From Thermoleophilaceae bacterium (GTDB taxonomy: Bacteria > Actinomycetota > Thermoleophilia > Solirubrobacterales > Thermoleophilaceae): a DNA stretch of 43,376 bases. The notes beneath the pieces were generated by a model. That model did not search any database, had not been told where the DNA came from, and worked only from the letters and a program-made list of their open reading frames with translations. Location: assembly GCA_013813135.1 (NCBI GenBank), contig JACCSF010000088.1, forward strand, positions 1 to 43,376. Direction: 5' to 3'. A program made the position numbers and the translations under genes. Positions 1-7,157 of this stretch are shown in pieces (position 1 is the first letter of the stretch; each line of letters begins with the position of its first letter).

Positions 1-33
1 CACAGGGTCGGGTGGGTCGTGTCTTAGAGCTAG

Positions 34-207
34 GGCCCCGAGCGGCTGTGCGAACCGACGCGACGCTTGGAGGAGAAACTCGCGGCGCAGTGCCGCGCGA
101 ACGCCGACCACGAGGCCTGTTGGCGAAACCTCGCGCGACGGTTGAACTTCACCTTCGCGGTCAACTGGCCCGGCACGATAGCCCGACTCGAACCGGCGAC
201 CTGCTAG
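34..207 (+). other. Possible C-terminal remnant of an unrecognised protein
   Basis: An open frame of about 57 codons runs from an in-frame stop at 31-33 to a TAG at 205-207. It has strong G/C preference at third positions and a protein-like composition (basic and acidic residues, then a hydrophobic LNFTFAVNWPGT stretch), but no ATG near its beginning. I do not recognise it. It may be the tail of a truncated gene, because the opposite strand also holds a truncated gene beginning at 204. It could equally be chance open frame in GC-rich DNA. Confidence 0.2.
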
Positions 208-749
208 GTGCGATCCGGCAGCGAGGCGTCGCATGCCGGGCGATTCTTGGTGAGGATGCCGTTGCCTGCGACCACGATCAACAGGAACGGAACGACTCCC
301 CTGCTCCGGGTCCGCACCGTCTCCACGACGGCCAGGATCGCGGCCAACCCGACGACCACGGAGGGCTCTCCCAGGTGGGTGATGGCGTTGAAGGCGCCCG
401 TGGAGAACGGGGATGCGTGCCGGTCGCCCCAGTTGGCGACGCTGTTGTCCAACCGGACGAGGTCGGTGTTTCCGCGGACCACGTAGGCGAGCACCCCGAG
501 GAGCACGCCACCCCCCACGATGACCAGCAGCGCGAGCGTCAGCCCCAGGCCGGTCGCGGTCTGCGGATCCAGCCTCGTGGCAATTGCGGTGCCCCGGCCG
601 GGATGGCGCCGAATCGCCGCGCCGGCCTTGCGCGCCGTGCCCATCGTGCGCGGCGCGGTCCGGTCCGCGGCGCTCGGCCAGCGCCAGCTCAGAGCCGCCA
701 CGGTGCCGGTGGTCGCGAGCGCAAGGATGAGTAAAAGCAGCAGCGTCAT
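204..749 (-). pseudogene. Truncated PAP2-family membrane phosphatase
   Basis: The ATG at 749 opens a frame with an N-terminal transmembrane segment (TLLLLLILALATTGTV), a second long hydrophobic segment, then the stretch LDNSVANWGDRHAS, which resembles the region after the first helices of PAP2/phosphatidic acid phosphatase-like proteins, followed by ITHLGEPSVVVGLAAIL and a third helix. The frame stops at 204, just where this family normally reaches its K-x6-RP motif. The PSGH and R-x5-H-x3-D catalytic motifs are missing, so the product cannot be an active phosphatase. It is about 180 residues against roughly 220-250 for the family. An intact family member follows on the other strand at 815. 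Truncation by deletion is the likeliest cause; what lies beyond position 204 does not restore the motifs. Confidence 0.6.
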
Positions 750-814
750 GGGTACCGGCTGGCTGGAAGTCGTCGATCCGGGTCGTTGTACCCAGCCGAT
801 CATGGGGGAAGCGC

Positions 815-1651
815 ATGGAAGTGCGTACGCGCCTGACGTCGAACGGTCGCGTCCAGCCCGGCCACCGGGGGGCCGTACCGCTACTCGACGCCCGCCCGGG
901 CGGACCCGCCGAGCGCTTCGCCGGCCGGCTGCGGCGACGGCATCCCGCCGCGGTCTTCTTCGCGGCACTGCTGGCGGGCTTCGCGCTCCTGGCCGCGATC
1001 TCGATCGCGCTCGGCCTGCTCGTGACCGACGTGCTGCTGCAGACGGGCGGTCTGGCGCACACCGACGAGAGCACCGTCAAGTCCCTCGTTGCCGACCGCA
1101 CGCCTTTCCTCACGGACGCCTCGGAGGTGGGCTCGACGGTCGGCGGCGCGCCGCTGCTCCCCATCATGGTCGGAGCGCTCGCGCTGGTGTGCGCGTTTCT
1201 GCGTCAGTGGCGGATCGCCGCCTTCGCGGTCTTCGTGTTGGTGGTCGAGTCGGCGACCTACCGGGCAACGTCGCTGGCGGTGCCGCGCGAGCGCCCCCAC
1301 GTCCAGCGGCTCGAGGACCTCCCCGTCGACGCCAGCTATCCGTCCGGTCACACCGCGGCCGCCGTCGCGGTCTACGTCGGCCTGGTGCTGCTGCTCACGT
1401 CCCGGTTCCACAGTCGAGCGCTGCGCGTCGCCGCCTGGGCCGGCGCGCTGCTGATCCCGGTGTTCGTGGCGCTCGCGCGGATGTATCGCGGGATGCACCA
1501 CCCGCTCGACGTCGCCGGAGGGCTGGTCGTGGGGATCGGCGCATTGCTCGTGCTGCTGTTCGCCTGCCGCGCGGCCGGCGTCGCGCATGCGGCGCGGAGC
1601 TCGAAGGCGGCGGCGCTCGCCCCTTCCCGCCACGCCGAGCCGGTCGCATGA
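815..1651 (+). CDS. PAP2-family lipid phosphatase
   Basis: Integral membrane phosphatase of the PAP2 superfamily (phosphatidate, undecaprenyl-diphosphate or similar lipid phosphates). After a hydrophilic N-terminus of about 45 residues there are five to six hydrophobic segments. The three catalytic motifs are complete: RATSLAVPRERP (K/R-x6-RP, about residues 150-162), YPSGHTAAA (about 175-183, with the catalytic His) and RMYRGMHHPLD (about 221-231, with the nucleophilic His and supporting Asp). The ATG at 815 gives 278 residues. Its TGA overlaps the ATG of the following lipid-kinase-like gene (ATGA at 1648-1651), which implies translational coupling and a joint role in turnover of phosphorylated lipids. 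The exact substrate cannot be read from the sequence. Confidence 0.87.
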   Translation: MEVRTRLTSNGRVQPGHRGAVPLLDARPGGPAERFAGRLRRRHPAAVFFAALLAGFALLAAISIALGLLVTDVLLQTGGLAHTDESTVKSLVADRTPFLTDASEVGSTVGGAPLLPIMVGALALVCAFLRQWRIAAFAVFVLVVESATYRATSLAVPRERPHVQRLEDLPVDASYPSGHTAAAVAVYVGLVLLLTSRFHSRALRVAAWAGALLIPVFVALARMYRGMHHPLDVAGGLVVGIGALLVLLFACRAAGVAHAARSSKAAALAPSRHAEPVA

Positions 1652-2574
1652 AGGTCGCGGTCGTCGCACACGCCGACAAGACCCTCGGAGGCGGGCTGCC
1701 CGAGCTGCGGCGCGTGCTCGAAGCCGCAGGGGAGCAGCCCCTCTGGTATGAGGTGCCGAAGGCGAAGAAGGCGCCTGAGCAGGTCGAGAGGGCGCTGGAC
1801 GAGGGTGCCGAGCTGGTGTTCGCCTGGGGCGGTGACGGAACGGTGCGGCGCTGCATCGACGTGCTCTCCGGGACAGAGGCGAGCCTCGCGGTCCTACCCG
1901 CCGGCACGGCCAACCTGTTCGCGACCAACCTGGGAATCCCCAGGGACATCGAGCAGGCGGTCGCCATCGGCCTGCGTGGCGATCGGCGCAAGCTCGACGT
2001 CGGGCGCTTCGGCAAGGAGCGCTTCGCGGTCATGGCGGGGGCAGGCTTCGACGCGGCGATGATTCGCGACGCCGACGACCTCAAGCAGCGGATCGGTCGC
2101 GCCGCGTATCTGTGGAGTGGGGCACGCAACCTGCGGGGCGACGGCTTCGGTGCCGAGAGCGAGGTCGACGGCAGCGATTGGTACGAGGGCAGGGTGACGT
2201 GCATCCTGCTCGGCAACCTCGGAGACGTCTTCGGCGGCGTGGAAATTTTCCCCGACGCCCGCCCGGATGACGGCAGGCTCGAGCTCGGCGTGGTGAGCGC
2301 CGAGGGCCTGTTCGAGTGGACCCGGACGCTGGCCCGCACGGCGGTCGGTGACCCCAACCGGTCCCCGTTCGTGCGGACCACGAAGGCCAAGTCGGTGAAG
2401 GTCGAGCTCGACCGAAAGGTCCGTTACGAGCTCGACGGAGGCGACCGCAGCAAGGTCAGGTCATTCGACGTCAAGGTCGAGGCAGGCGCGCTCAACGTGT
2501 GCGTCCCGCGACGCAACCCGGAGTCGATCAACGACGCCGAGTTGAGGATCTCGTTGGCGCGGCGCAGCTCGTAG
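1648..2574 (+). CDS. Diacylglycerol kinase / lipid kinase family protein
   Basis: DAGK-catalytic-domain protein of the YegS/DgkB/sphingosine-kinase type, expected to phosphorylate diacylglycerol or a related lipid with ATP. The nucleotide-binding motif WGGDGTVRR is at about residues 60-68 and PAGTANLFATNLGIP at about 83-97; a conserved GAGFDAAMI follows near 130. The C-terminal beta-rich half (VTCILLGNLGDVFGGVEIFPDA...LELGVVSAEG) is typical. Start at the ATG overlapping the PAP2 stop. The normal family end is near NVCVPR (about residue 288). The last ~20 residues (NPESINDAELRISLARRSS) are encoded by the antisense strand of an IS3 orfA remnant, so the native stop has been lost and replaced by IS-derived codons. 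The enzyme core is intact. Confidence 0.88.
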   Translation: MKVAVVAHADKTLGGGLPELRRVLEAAGEQPLWYEVPKAKKAPEQVERALDEGAELVFAWGGDGTVRRCIDVLSGTEASLAVLPAGTANLFATNLGIPRDIEQAVAIGLRGDRRKLDVGRFGKERFAVMAGAGFDAAMIRDADDLKQRIGRAAYLWSGARNLRGDGFGAESEVDGSDWYEGRVTCILLGNLGDVFGGVEIFPDARPDDGRLELGVVSAEGLFEWTRTLARTAVGDPNRSPFVRTTKAKSVKVELDRKVRYELDGGDRSKVRSFDVKVEAGALNVCVPRRNPESINDAELRISLARRSS

Positions 2575-2792
2575 TTCTCTTTGCGCAACCGCCGGATCTC
2601 CTCAAGCTCCTGCGAGCTCAACAGCTCGGGGCGCTTCCCGCTGTCGGCCTCGGCCTGGCGCACCCGCTTGCGCAGCGTCTCGGAATGAATGCCCAGATCG
2701 GCCGCGATGTGGGCGATCGGGCGGTCGCCCTCCAGCGCCAACCGAATGCCTCGCTGGATCAGCTCATCGGGATACTTCTTGGGACGTCCCAT
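2528..2792 (-). mobile_element. IS3-family OrfA remnant (truncated transposase)
   Basis: The ATG at 2792 begins a typical IS3-group OrfA: MGRPKKYPDELIQRGIRLAL, a helix-turn-helix (IAHIAADLGIHSETLRKRVRQAE) and a leucine-zipper-like helix (ELEEIRRLRKENYELRRANEILNSAS). Similarity ends at NSAS (around 2530), after which the frame reads through antisense of the lipid-kinase gene. The orfB transposase, the frameshift window and any right end are absent, so this is a roughly 340-bp 5' fragment of an element lying between the kinase gene and the lipoprotein gene at 2871. I could not define terminal inverted repeats. It is not mobile by itself. Confidence 0.75.
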
Positions 2793-2870
2793 AGCCGCGG
2801 AGCGTCTCCTCTCCCGAGGACAGAATCCTCGAAACGAGGTCTCCGTCGAACCCGGCCTGGCTTACGATTC

Positions 2871-3851
2871 CTAGGGACGCCAGGACGCAAAGCCCGCGTC
2901 TTTGCCTCCGAGCAGCGTCAACTGAGCAGACCCGTCGGGTGCGATCGCACAGACTCCGATCTTGCGGGTGCCGCGAATGTTGCAGTTGGAGACGAGCCAC
3001 TCGCCGGGCGCCCAGTTGGCGGGCACACCCACACCCGAGCGGATCTCGCGCTTGTGAGTTCCGTCAGCGTCCATGACCCACAGCGCCGACGTCTCGCCCT
3101 CGACCCCGTAGGCAATCCGCTTGCTGTCAGGTGACCACATCGGCCATTCGGTGAAGCCCTCGTTGTGCGTTAGCCGCTTGAGTCGTGAGCCGTCCGGCGC
3201 CACGGAGTAGAGCTCGAAGCTCCCGCCGCGCGAAATCTGGAACGCGATCGTCCTGCCGTCTGGCGACCAGATGGGGTACTGCACCTCGCCGAGGCGCTTC
3301 GGGGTGATGCGCCGCTGCTGCCTGCCATCGGTCGACGCGATGTAGATCCCGGCCGGCTTGTCCTTGGGGTCCGGACGACCCCCAGTGGTGGCGGTCCTCG
3401 TGCCGGCGAACGCGATCGACTTCCCGTCAGGAGACCAGCTCGGACTGGTGCCGAAGATCCCGGTCTTGCGGCTCAGGTTGAAGCGACCGCGTCCGTCAGC
3501 GCCGATGATCACGACTTGGTCGCTGCTGTAATCGCATCTCGGCATGAAGCGAAAGGCGATACGCCGGCCGTCGGGCGACCAGATCGGTCGCTGTTTGCAT
3601 CCCGCCCCCCGGTCGAGTTGGCGAGAGCCGGAACCGTCTGGGCGAGCGATGAAGAGATGGTCGTTGCGGCCGTCGGTGCGCCGCACGAAGGCAAGCTCAC
3701 GGTCACGCAGTGAGCTCGGAAGGGTCGCCTTGTCGGCGCCGGAATGCGAACCGCCGGGCTCGCCTTCGGCGCCTCCGCACGCGATGACCAATGCGGCGAA
3801 CCCCGCCGTGGCCGCTACAAGGGCAAATCCAACCGGACTCCTGGGCCCCAT
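2871..3851 (-). CDS. TolB-like beta-propeller lipoprotein (PD40 repeats)
   Basis: Probable extracytoplasmic lipoprotein. The N-terminus has a signal peptide with the lipobox VIAC and Cys25, followed by a Gly/Ser-rich linker. At least four PD40/TolB-type blades are visible, each with a W-S-P-D-[GS] core: WSPDGRRIAF, WSPDGKSIAF, WSPDGRTIAF and WSPDSKRIAY. The protein ends in SWRP, a common ending for these propellers. Length 326 residues, a normal single six- to seven-blade propeller. PD40 proteins bind ligands or partner proteins in the envelope; no enzymatic residues are evident. The gene is monocistronic between an IS3 remnant and a methyltransferase remnant. Assignment to the fold is strong; the function is unknown. 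Confidence 0.85.
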   Translation of the reverse strand: MGPRSPVGFALVAATAGFAALVIACGGAEGEPGGSHSGADKATLPSSLRDRELAFVRRTDGRNDHLFIARPDGSGSRQLDRGAGCKQRPIWSPDGRRIAFRFMPRCDYSSDQVVIIGADGRGRFNLSRKTGIFGTSPSWSPDGKSIAFAGTRTATTGGRPDPKDKPAGIYIASTDGRQQRRITPKRLGEVQYPIWSPDGRTIAFQISRGGSFELYSVAPDGSRLKRLTHNEGFTEWPMWSPDSKRIAYGVEGETSALWVMDADGTHKREIRSGVGVPANWAPGEWLVSNCNIRGTRKIGVCAIAPDGSAQLTLLGGKDAGFASWRP

Positions 3852-3935
3852 GACGTCAGCGTCCTTTCGAAGTGAGCTATCGGCTGATCAGAGACCGATA
3901 CGCGTCAGAGCATTGAGAGGTTCCCTACATTCCGA

Positions 3936-4170
3936 TCAAGGTGAGGCTGCGGAGCCCAGCGTCATCCCGGGGATCGCCGCCCACGGGTTGCGGTCCGGCG
4001 TCTGCCACACCGCGAAGGCGAGCGTACCGCCGTCGCGCAGCACCCGCCGGGTCTCGCTCAGCGCGGCGGCGGGGTCGGCCATGAGCATGTACCCCCCAGC
4101 GGCACAGCACGCCGTCGACGCTGTCGTCATCGAGGTCCATCCGCTCGGCGTCCAGCACGCGGTACTCCAC
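3936..4170 (-). pseudogene. SAM-dependent methyltransferase fragment (frameshifted)
   Basis: Two frames joined near 4093 give VEYRVLDAERMDLDDDSVDG, VLCRWG and YMLMADPAAALSETRRVLRDGG...AVWQTPDRNPWAAIP, which is the middle of a class I (Methyltransf_11-like) methyltransferase: the acidic motif II/III area and the post-motif RVLRPGG-like loop. The frame switch sits at a run of six G residues; one G fewer would restore the frame. The N-terminal SAM-binding glycine motif and the C-terminal third are missing, so even with the frame repaired this is a fragment. It lies downstream of the ECF sigma gene at 4306. Confidence 0.6.
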
Positions 4171-4305
4171 GCGAAAGGAACAGCGCGGTTGGCGACGCCT
4201 GGCTCCGTTCGCGTGAAGCGTCACAGATCGTGGTTGCGCCCTGCACCGTCCCTTCGGGTGACGGCAGGGCGATCGAAAAGCCTCCCGCGCCGGTGAGCGG
4301 TGGGG

Positions 4306-4899
4306 TCAGGCGGCAGGCACGGGGGCCGACTCGCACTCCGCTGCGTGGCGCAGCTTGAGCAGCCCCAGGCGTGCCCGGCCCTTGACGGTCCCGAGGGGGA
4401 TGCCGACCCTCGCGGCAATCTCCGTCTGGGTGTAGCCCGCGAGGTACGCGAGGTCGATGACCTCGCGCTGCTCCGGCGGGAGCTCGGCCACGAGGCGGAG
4501 TGCGCGGTCGTATTCCTGGATCGCAAAAACTTGCTCCTCGGTGCGCTCCGGCGCCTCGATCCTCTCGGCGGCGCCCTCGGTGAAATCTTGGTCCAGAGCC
4601 CGGGGCGTGCCCCGCCGCAGCCAATCGATGCTGCGGTAACGCACGAGCGCGAGAAGCCAAGTGGCGAGGCTCGCGCGCTCCGGGTCGAAGCTGGAGGCTC
4701 CGCGCCAGAGCGAGAGGAACGCGTCCTGGGTCGCCTCCTCAGCACCTCCGGCCCGGCCCGTGATGCGCCGGGCCAGCGAGTACGCCCGGCTGTGATAGCG
4801 GTCGTAGACGGCCTCGAAGGCGCGGACGTCGCCCCCGGCGACTCGCCCGATCAGCTCTTCGTCAGTTTCGGTGGCGCAGCGCGCCCGTGCGGCGATCAT
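4306..4899 (-). CDS. ECF-type RNA polymerase sigma factor, LitS-like by context
   Basis: About 197-residue ECF sigma-70 factor. Region 2 spans about residues 15-85 (ELIGRVAGGDVRAFEAVYDR, then EEATQDAFLSLWRGA and SLATWLLALVRYRSIDWLRR). Region 4 is about 125-180 (LPPEQREVIDLAYLAGYTQTEIA, then GIPLGTVKGRARLGLLKLR). It directs RNA polymerase to specific promoters. The ATG at 4899 is preferred because the alternative ATG at 4917 lies inside the operator repeats at 4907-4950. It is divergent from a MerR/B12-binding regulator of the LitR/CarH type. In Streptomyces the light-induced LitS sigma factor gene is likewise adjacent to litR, so I infer a light- or B12-controlled sigma factor. No anti-sigma gene is adjacent. 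Confidence 0.88.
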   Translation of the reverse strand: MIAARARCATETDEELIGRVAGGDVRAFEAVYDRYHSRAYSLARRITGRAGGAEEATQDAFLSLWRGASSFDPERASLATWLLALVRYRSIDWLRRGTPRALDQDFTEGAAERIEAPERTEEQVFAIQEYDRALRLVAELPPEQREVIDLAYLAGYTQTEIAARVGIPLGTVKGRARLGLLKLRHAAECESAPVPAA

Positions 4900-4906
4900 G
4901 GCAGCA

Positions 4907-4950
4907 CTGTACAGCATCTGTATAGGTTACGTATAGATATCGTCTAGATC
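4907..4950. promoter_or_regulatory. Four tandem 11-bp repeats, probable LitR/CarH operator
   Basis: The sequence is four consecutive 11-bp units: CTGTACAGCAT (4907-4917), CTGTATAGGTT (4918-4928), ACGTATAGATA (4929-4939) and TCGTCTAGATC (4940-4950). The core GT-[AC]-[CT]-AG sits at the same place in every unit. CarH-type B12 photoreceptors are known to bind head-to-tail 11-bp repeats as a tetramer, blocking the promoter in the dark. The array fills the space between the ECF sigma start and the regulator start at 4966, so it probably controls both. Confidence 0.75.
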
Positions 4951-4965
4951 AGTAAGCTCCGGGTC

Positions 4966-5820
4966 ATGGCAGAGGGTGGAAGGCTCCGGATCGGCGAGCT
5001 CAGCAGGCGGATTGGGGTGAGCCCCGAGCTGCTGCGCGCCTGGGAGACGCGCTACGGCCTGGTAGATCCCGAGCGCACGCCGGGCGGCCTGCGGCTGTAC
5101 TCCAAGGAGGACGAGCGCCGCGTGCGGGAGATGCGCCGTCAGATCGCCGCCGGGCTCTCGGCGGCGGAGGCGGCCCGGGTCGCGCTTCGGGCCCCGGCCG
5201 CGCCGGTGTCGGTGGAGCGGCTGCGCAGCCATCTCGACCGCGCGCTCACCGCGCTCGACGAGCCCGCTGCCCAGGCGACGCTGGATCGCACGTTCGAATC
5301 GCTCGACCTCGAGGCTGCGCTCGCGCAGGTGATCCTGCCGTTCCTGCACGACCTGGGCGAGCGCTGGGCGGCGGCGGAGCGCAGCGTCGGACAGGAGCAC
5401 TTCGCCAGCAACGTGGTCGGTGGGAGGCTGCGTACCCTCGCCCGCGGCTGGGGCGACGGCGACGGGCAGCGCGCGCTGCTGGCCTGCCCGCCTGGCGAAC
5501 AGCACGAGCTTGGGCTGCTCTGCTTCGGGCTCCTCCTGCGCAAACGCGGATGGAGGATCGCCTACCTCGGGGCGGAGACGCCGACGTCCGATCTCGCGAC
5601 CGCGATCGCGGAGCTGTCGCCCGAGCTCGTGGTGCTCGGCGCGATGGGTGCGCAGCGGTTCCTCGATGCCGCTGACGGCATCCGCGCGCTGAACGTGCAG
5701 GCGCGCCTCGCGATCGGCGGCGCGGGCGCGTCGAAGGCCCTCGCCCGGTCGCTGGGGGCGGAGTTCCTCGCCGACAACCTGGTCGCCGCGGCTCGCGCCG
5801 TGAGCGGCGGCGCGTCATGA
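4966..5820 (+). CDS. MerR-family regulator with B12-binding domain (LitR/CarH type)
   Basis: Transcriptional regulator with a MerR winged helix-turn-helix (residues 7-75: RIGELSRRIGVSPELLRAWE, then YGLVDPERTPGGLRLYS), a four-helix B12-cap domain (about 80-160) and a Rossmann cobalamin-binding domain (about 165-280). The cap motif W-x9-E-H is present (W134, E144, H145) and the lower-ligand motif GEQHELG places the cobalt-binding His at 180. These are the hallmarks of CarH/LitR photoreceptors, which repress in the dark with adenosylcobalamin and release DNA in light. The residue after Trp134 is Ala135, where Thermus CarH has the His that ligates cobalt after illumination, so the light-state chemistry may differ. 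Divergent from an ECF sigma gene, with a four-repeat operator between them. Confidence 0.88.
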   Translation: MAEGGRLRIGELSRRIGVSPELLRAWETRYGLVDPERTPGGLRLYSKEDERRVREMRRQIAAGLSAAEAARVALRAPAAPVSVERLRSHLDRALTALDEPAAQATLDRTFESLDLEAALAQVILPFLHDLGERWAAAERSVGQEHFASNVVGGRLRTLARGWGDGDGQRALLACPPGEQHELGLLCFGLLLRKRGWRIAYLGAETPTSDLATAIAELSPELVVLGAMGAQRFLDAADGIRALNVQARLAIGGAGASKALARSLGAEFLADNLVAAARAVSGGAS

Positions 5821-5829
5821 TGCCCCGCG

Positions 5830-6138
5830 GTGTACGTCTCTGTGTCGCGCCTGCGGGTCCCCGCGAACGCCTCTGAGGAACTGATCGCGGCGTTCCGTCG
5901 CCGCGCCCATCTGGTCGATGACGCCTACGGGTTCGTCGACCTACAAGTCTGGCGCTCCGATCGCGACGCCGGCGATATCCTCATGGTCAGTCGGTGGCAC
6001 GACCGCGAGGCCTTCAAGGCATACATGAGGAGCGCGGAGCACCGCATCTCCCACGAGCGCATCGACCCGCAGCTGCAGGCGCTGATCAAGCTCGAGGCAC
6101 TCGAGCACCTGCATACCTACGACGTGGTGGCCGAGTGA
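5830..6138 (+). CDS. Antibiotic biosynthesis monooxygenase (ABM)-fold protein
   Basis: 102-residue single-domain protein with the ABM/dimeric alpha-beta barrel pattern: VYVSVSRLRVPANASEEL at the N-terminus, a middle VDLQVWRSDRDAGDILMVSRW strand pair, and the helix DREAFKAYMRSAEHRISHER. Family members include heme-degrading and quinone-forming monooxygenases; no specific substrate is indicated. Start at GTG 5830, ten bases after the LitR-like stop. Its TGA overlaps the GTG of the next gene (GTGA at 6135-6138), so it belongs to a three-gene operon driven by the repeat-containing promoter. That position suggests a light- or B12-linked oxidative or heme-related role, which is inference. Confidence 0.78.
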   Translation: MYVSVSRLRVPANASEELIAAFRRRAHLVDDAYGFVDLQVWRSDRDAGDILMVSRWHDREAFKAYMRSAEHRISHERIDPQLQALIKLEALEHLHTYDVVAE

Positions 6139-6548
6139 GCCGCGCCGGGCTCCCGCCGCGCGCGCCGAGCGGTGGCGCACCCCCCGAGGTGGCGGAGCTT
6201 CCCGGAGGCGAGCGGCTGGAGCTGGCCGCCCCGGCACGGGAGATCGCGAGCCGTCACCGGGCCGAGTTCCTCGACGAGGAGGAGCGCTACGGCGACCGCG
6301 GCCTCGAGTGGTGCGCATACGACAACCAGTGGATCCTCGCGTGGGCCGCTGCCGACGCTGCCGGGTTCGAGAACCTCGGCCGGCAGATCGAGTGGCTGGC
6401 AGGGATTCTCAACGCGCGCGGCTACCCGGTCGAGCGGCTCGCGCGCGACCTCGAGATCGCCGCCGACGTGGTCGCTCCACTGCGTGCGGTGCTGGAGTCC
6501 GGTGCGGACACGGTTCGCGCCGGCGGCGGACGGACTCCCCAGGATTGA
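6135..6548 (+). CDS. Unrecognised protein of the LitR-like operon
   Basis: Third gene of the LitR-like operon, starting at the GTG that overlaps the ABM gene stop. About 137 residues and predominantly helical: an acidic helix (REIASRHRAEFLDEEERYGD), an aromatic-rich middle (LEWCAYDNQWILAWAAADA) and a long helix (ENLGRQIEWLAGILNARGYP) followed by VERLARDLEIAADVV. There are no membrane segments or signal peptide. I do not recognise a catalogued domain with certainty. The helical pattern and its place beside a B12 regulator are reminiscent of helical cap domains, but this is weak. The last codons overlap the converging ArsR-like frame ending at 6422. Confidence 0.65.
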   Translation: MSRAGLPPRAPSGGAPPEVAELPGGERLELAAPAREIASRHRAEFLDEEERYGDRGLEWCAYDNQWILAWAAADAAGFENLGRQIEWLAGILNARGYPVERLARDLEIAADVVAPLRAVLESGADTVRAGGGRTPQD

Positions 6549-6919
6549 CCCGCGGCGACGAAGTGGAGCGCCCGCGCTTCGGGCGCCCGGACCGCCCTTC
6601 CTAGCCCGCGGCAAGAAACCAGACGACGCGCAAAGGACCAGTCGCCCGCTCTGGCCGCCGCCCGGTAAGTGTTGAGGCCGACCTCGCGGCCCCGACGTCG
6701 GCGCTGCACGATCCCCGCCGAGCGCAGAACCGCAAGGTGCTGAGAGACGTTGTGCAGGCTCTCCCCGAGGGTTTCCGCCACTGCTCCCACGGACAATTCA
6801 CCCTCGCGTTCGAGTAGATCGATGAGGCGCACCCGGATCGGCTGCCCCAGCACCCGCAGCCGATCGGCTACTGCTTCGGCCGCCCGAGCGCTCACCGGGC
6901 GAGGAAGATCGCCGGTCAT
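6422..6919 (-). CDS. ArsR-family winged-helix regulator, C-terminus doubtful
   Basis: The first 75 residues from ATG 6919 are a clear ArsR winged helix: ADRLRVLGQPIRVRLIDLLE, REGELSVGAVAETLGESLHN, VSQHLAVLRSAGIVQRRRRG. No metal-binding cysteine pair of the classical ArsR/SmtB type is visible in the recognition helix. After the wing (GREVGLNTY, about 6690) the frame no longer looks like the family and continues into antisense of the gene ending at 6548, giving a 165-residue product against about 100-120 for typical members. Another frame ends at 6601. A lost stop or frameshift near 6690 is likely. The DNA-binding half is trustworthy; the 3' end is not. Confidence 0.6.
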   Translation of the reverse strand: MTGDLPRPVSARAAEAVADRLRVLGQPIRVRLIDLLEREGELSVGAVAETLGESLHNVSQHLAVLRSAGIVQRRRRGREVGLNTYRAAARAGDWSFARRLVSCRGLGRAVRAPEARALHFVAAGQSWGVRPPPARTVSAPDSSTARSGATTSAAISRSRASRSTG

Positions 6920-7157
6920 TCAATCGATCCGAGCCAGTAACCGTTCAAGAGCCCGACGAGCGCCCATCGGAGGTTGCGTGACACAGCTCGGCCCCGGTGG
7001 ATGACAGGCAGATCCGGCTTCCAGCCGTCCTCGATGGTTCTCGGTGTCGGGTCCGAGACTGCCAAGATCCCGTCGCCGAAGTCGGGCCATCAGGGCAGGG
7101 ACCACCTCTTCATAGTTAGCGAGATGTCCGGGTGCCTCACGGGAAACAACAGCTGGG

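Noticed and set aside
12..734. Long plus-strand open frame at the left end
   Set aside because: Arg/Pro/Gly-rich composition typical of an antisense shadow; the opposite strand encodes the hydrophobic PAP2 fragment.
520..1647. Upstream extension of the lipid-kinase frame to 520
   Set aside because: That part is out-of-frame with the PAP2 gene on the same strand and is Arg/Pro-rich; the ATG at 1648 overlaps the PAP2 stop and begins the kinase fold.
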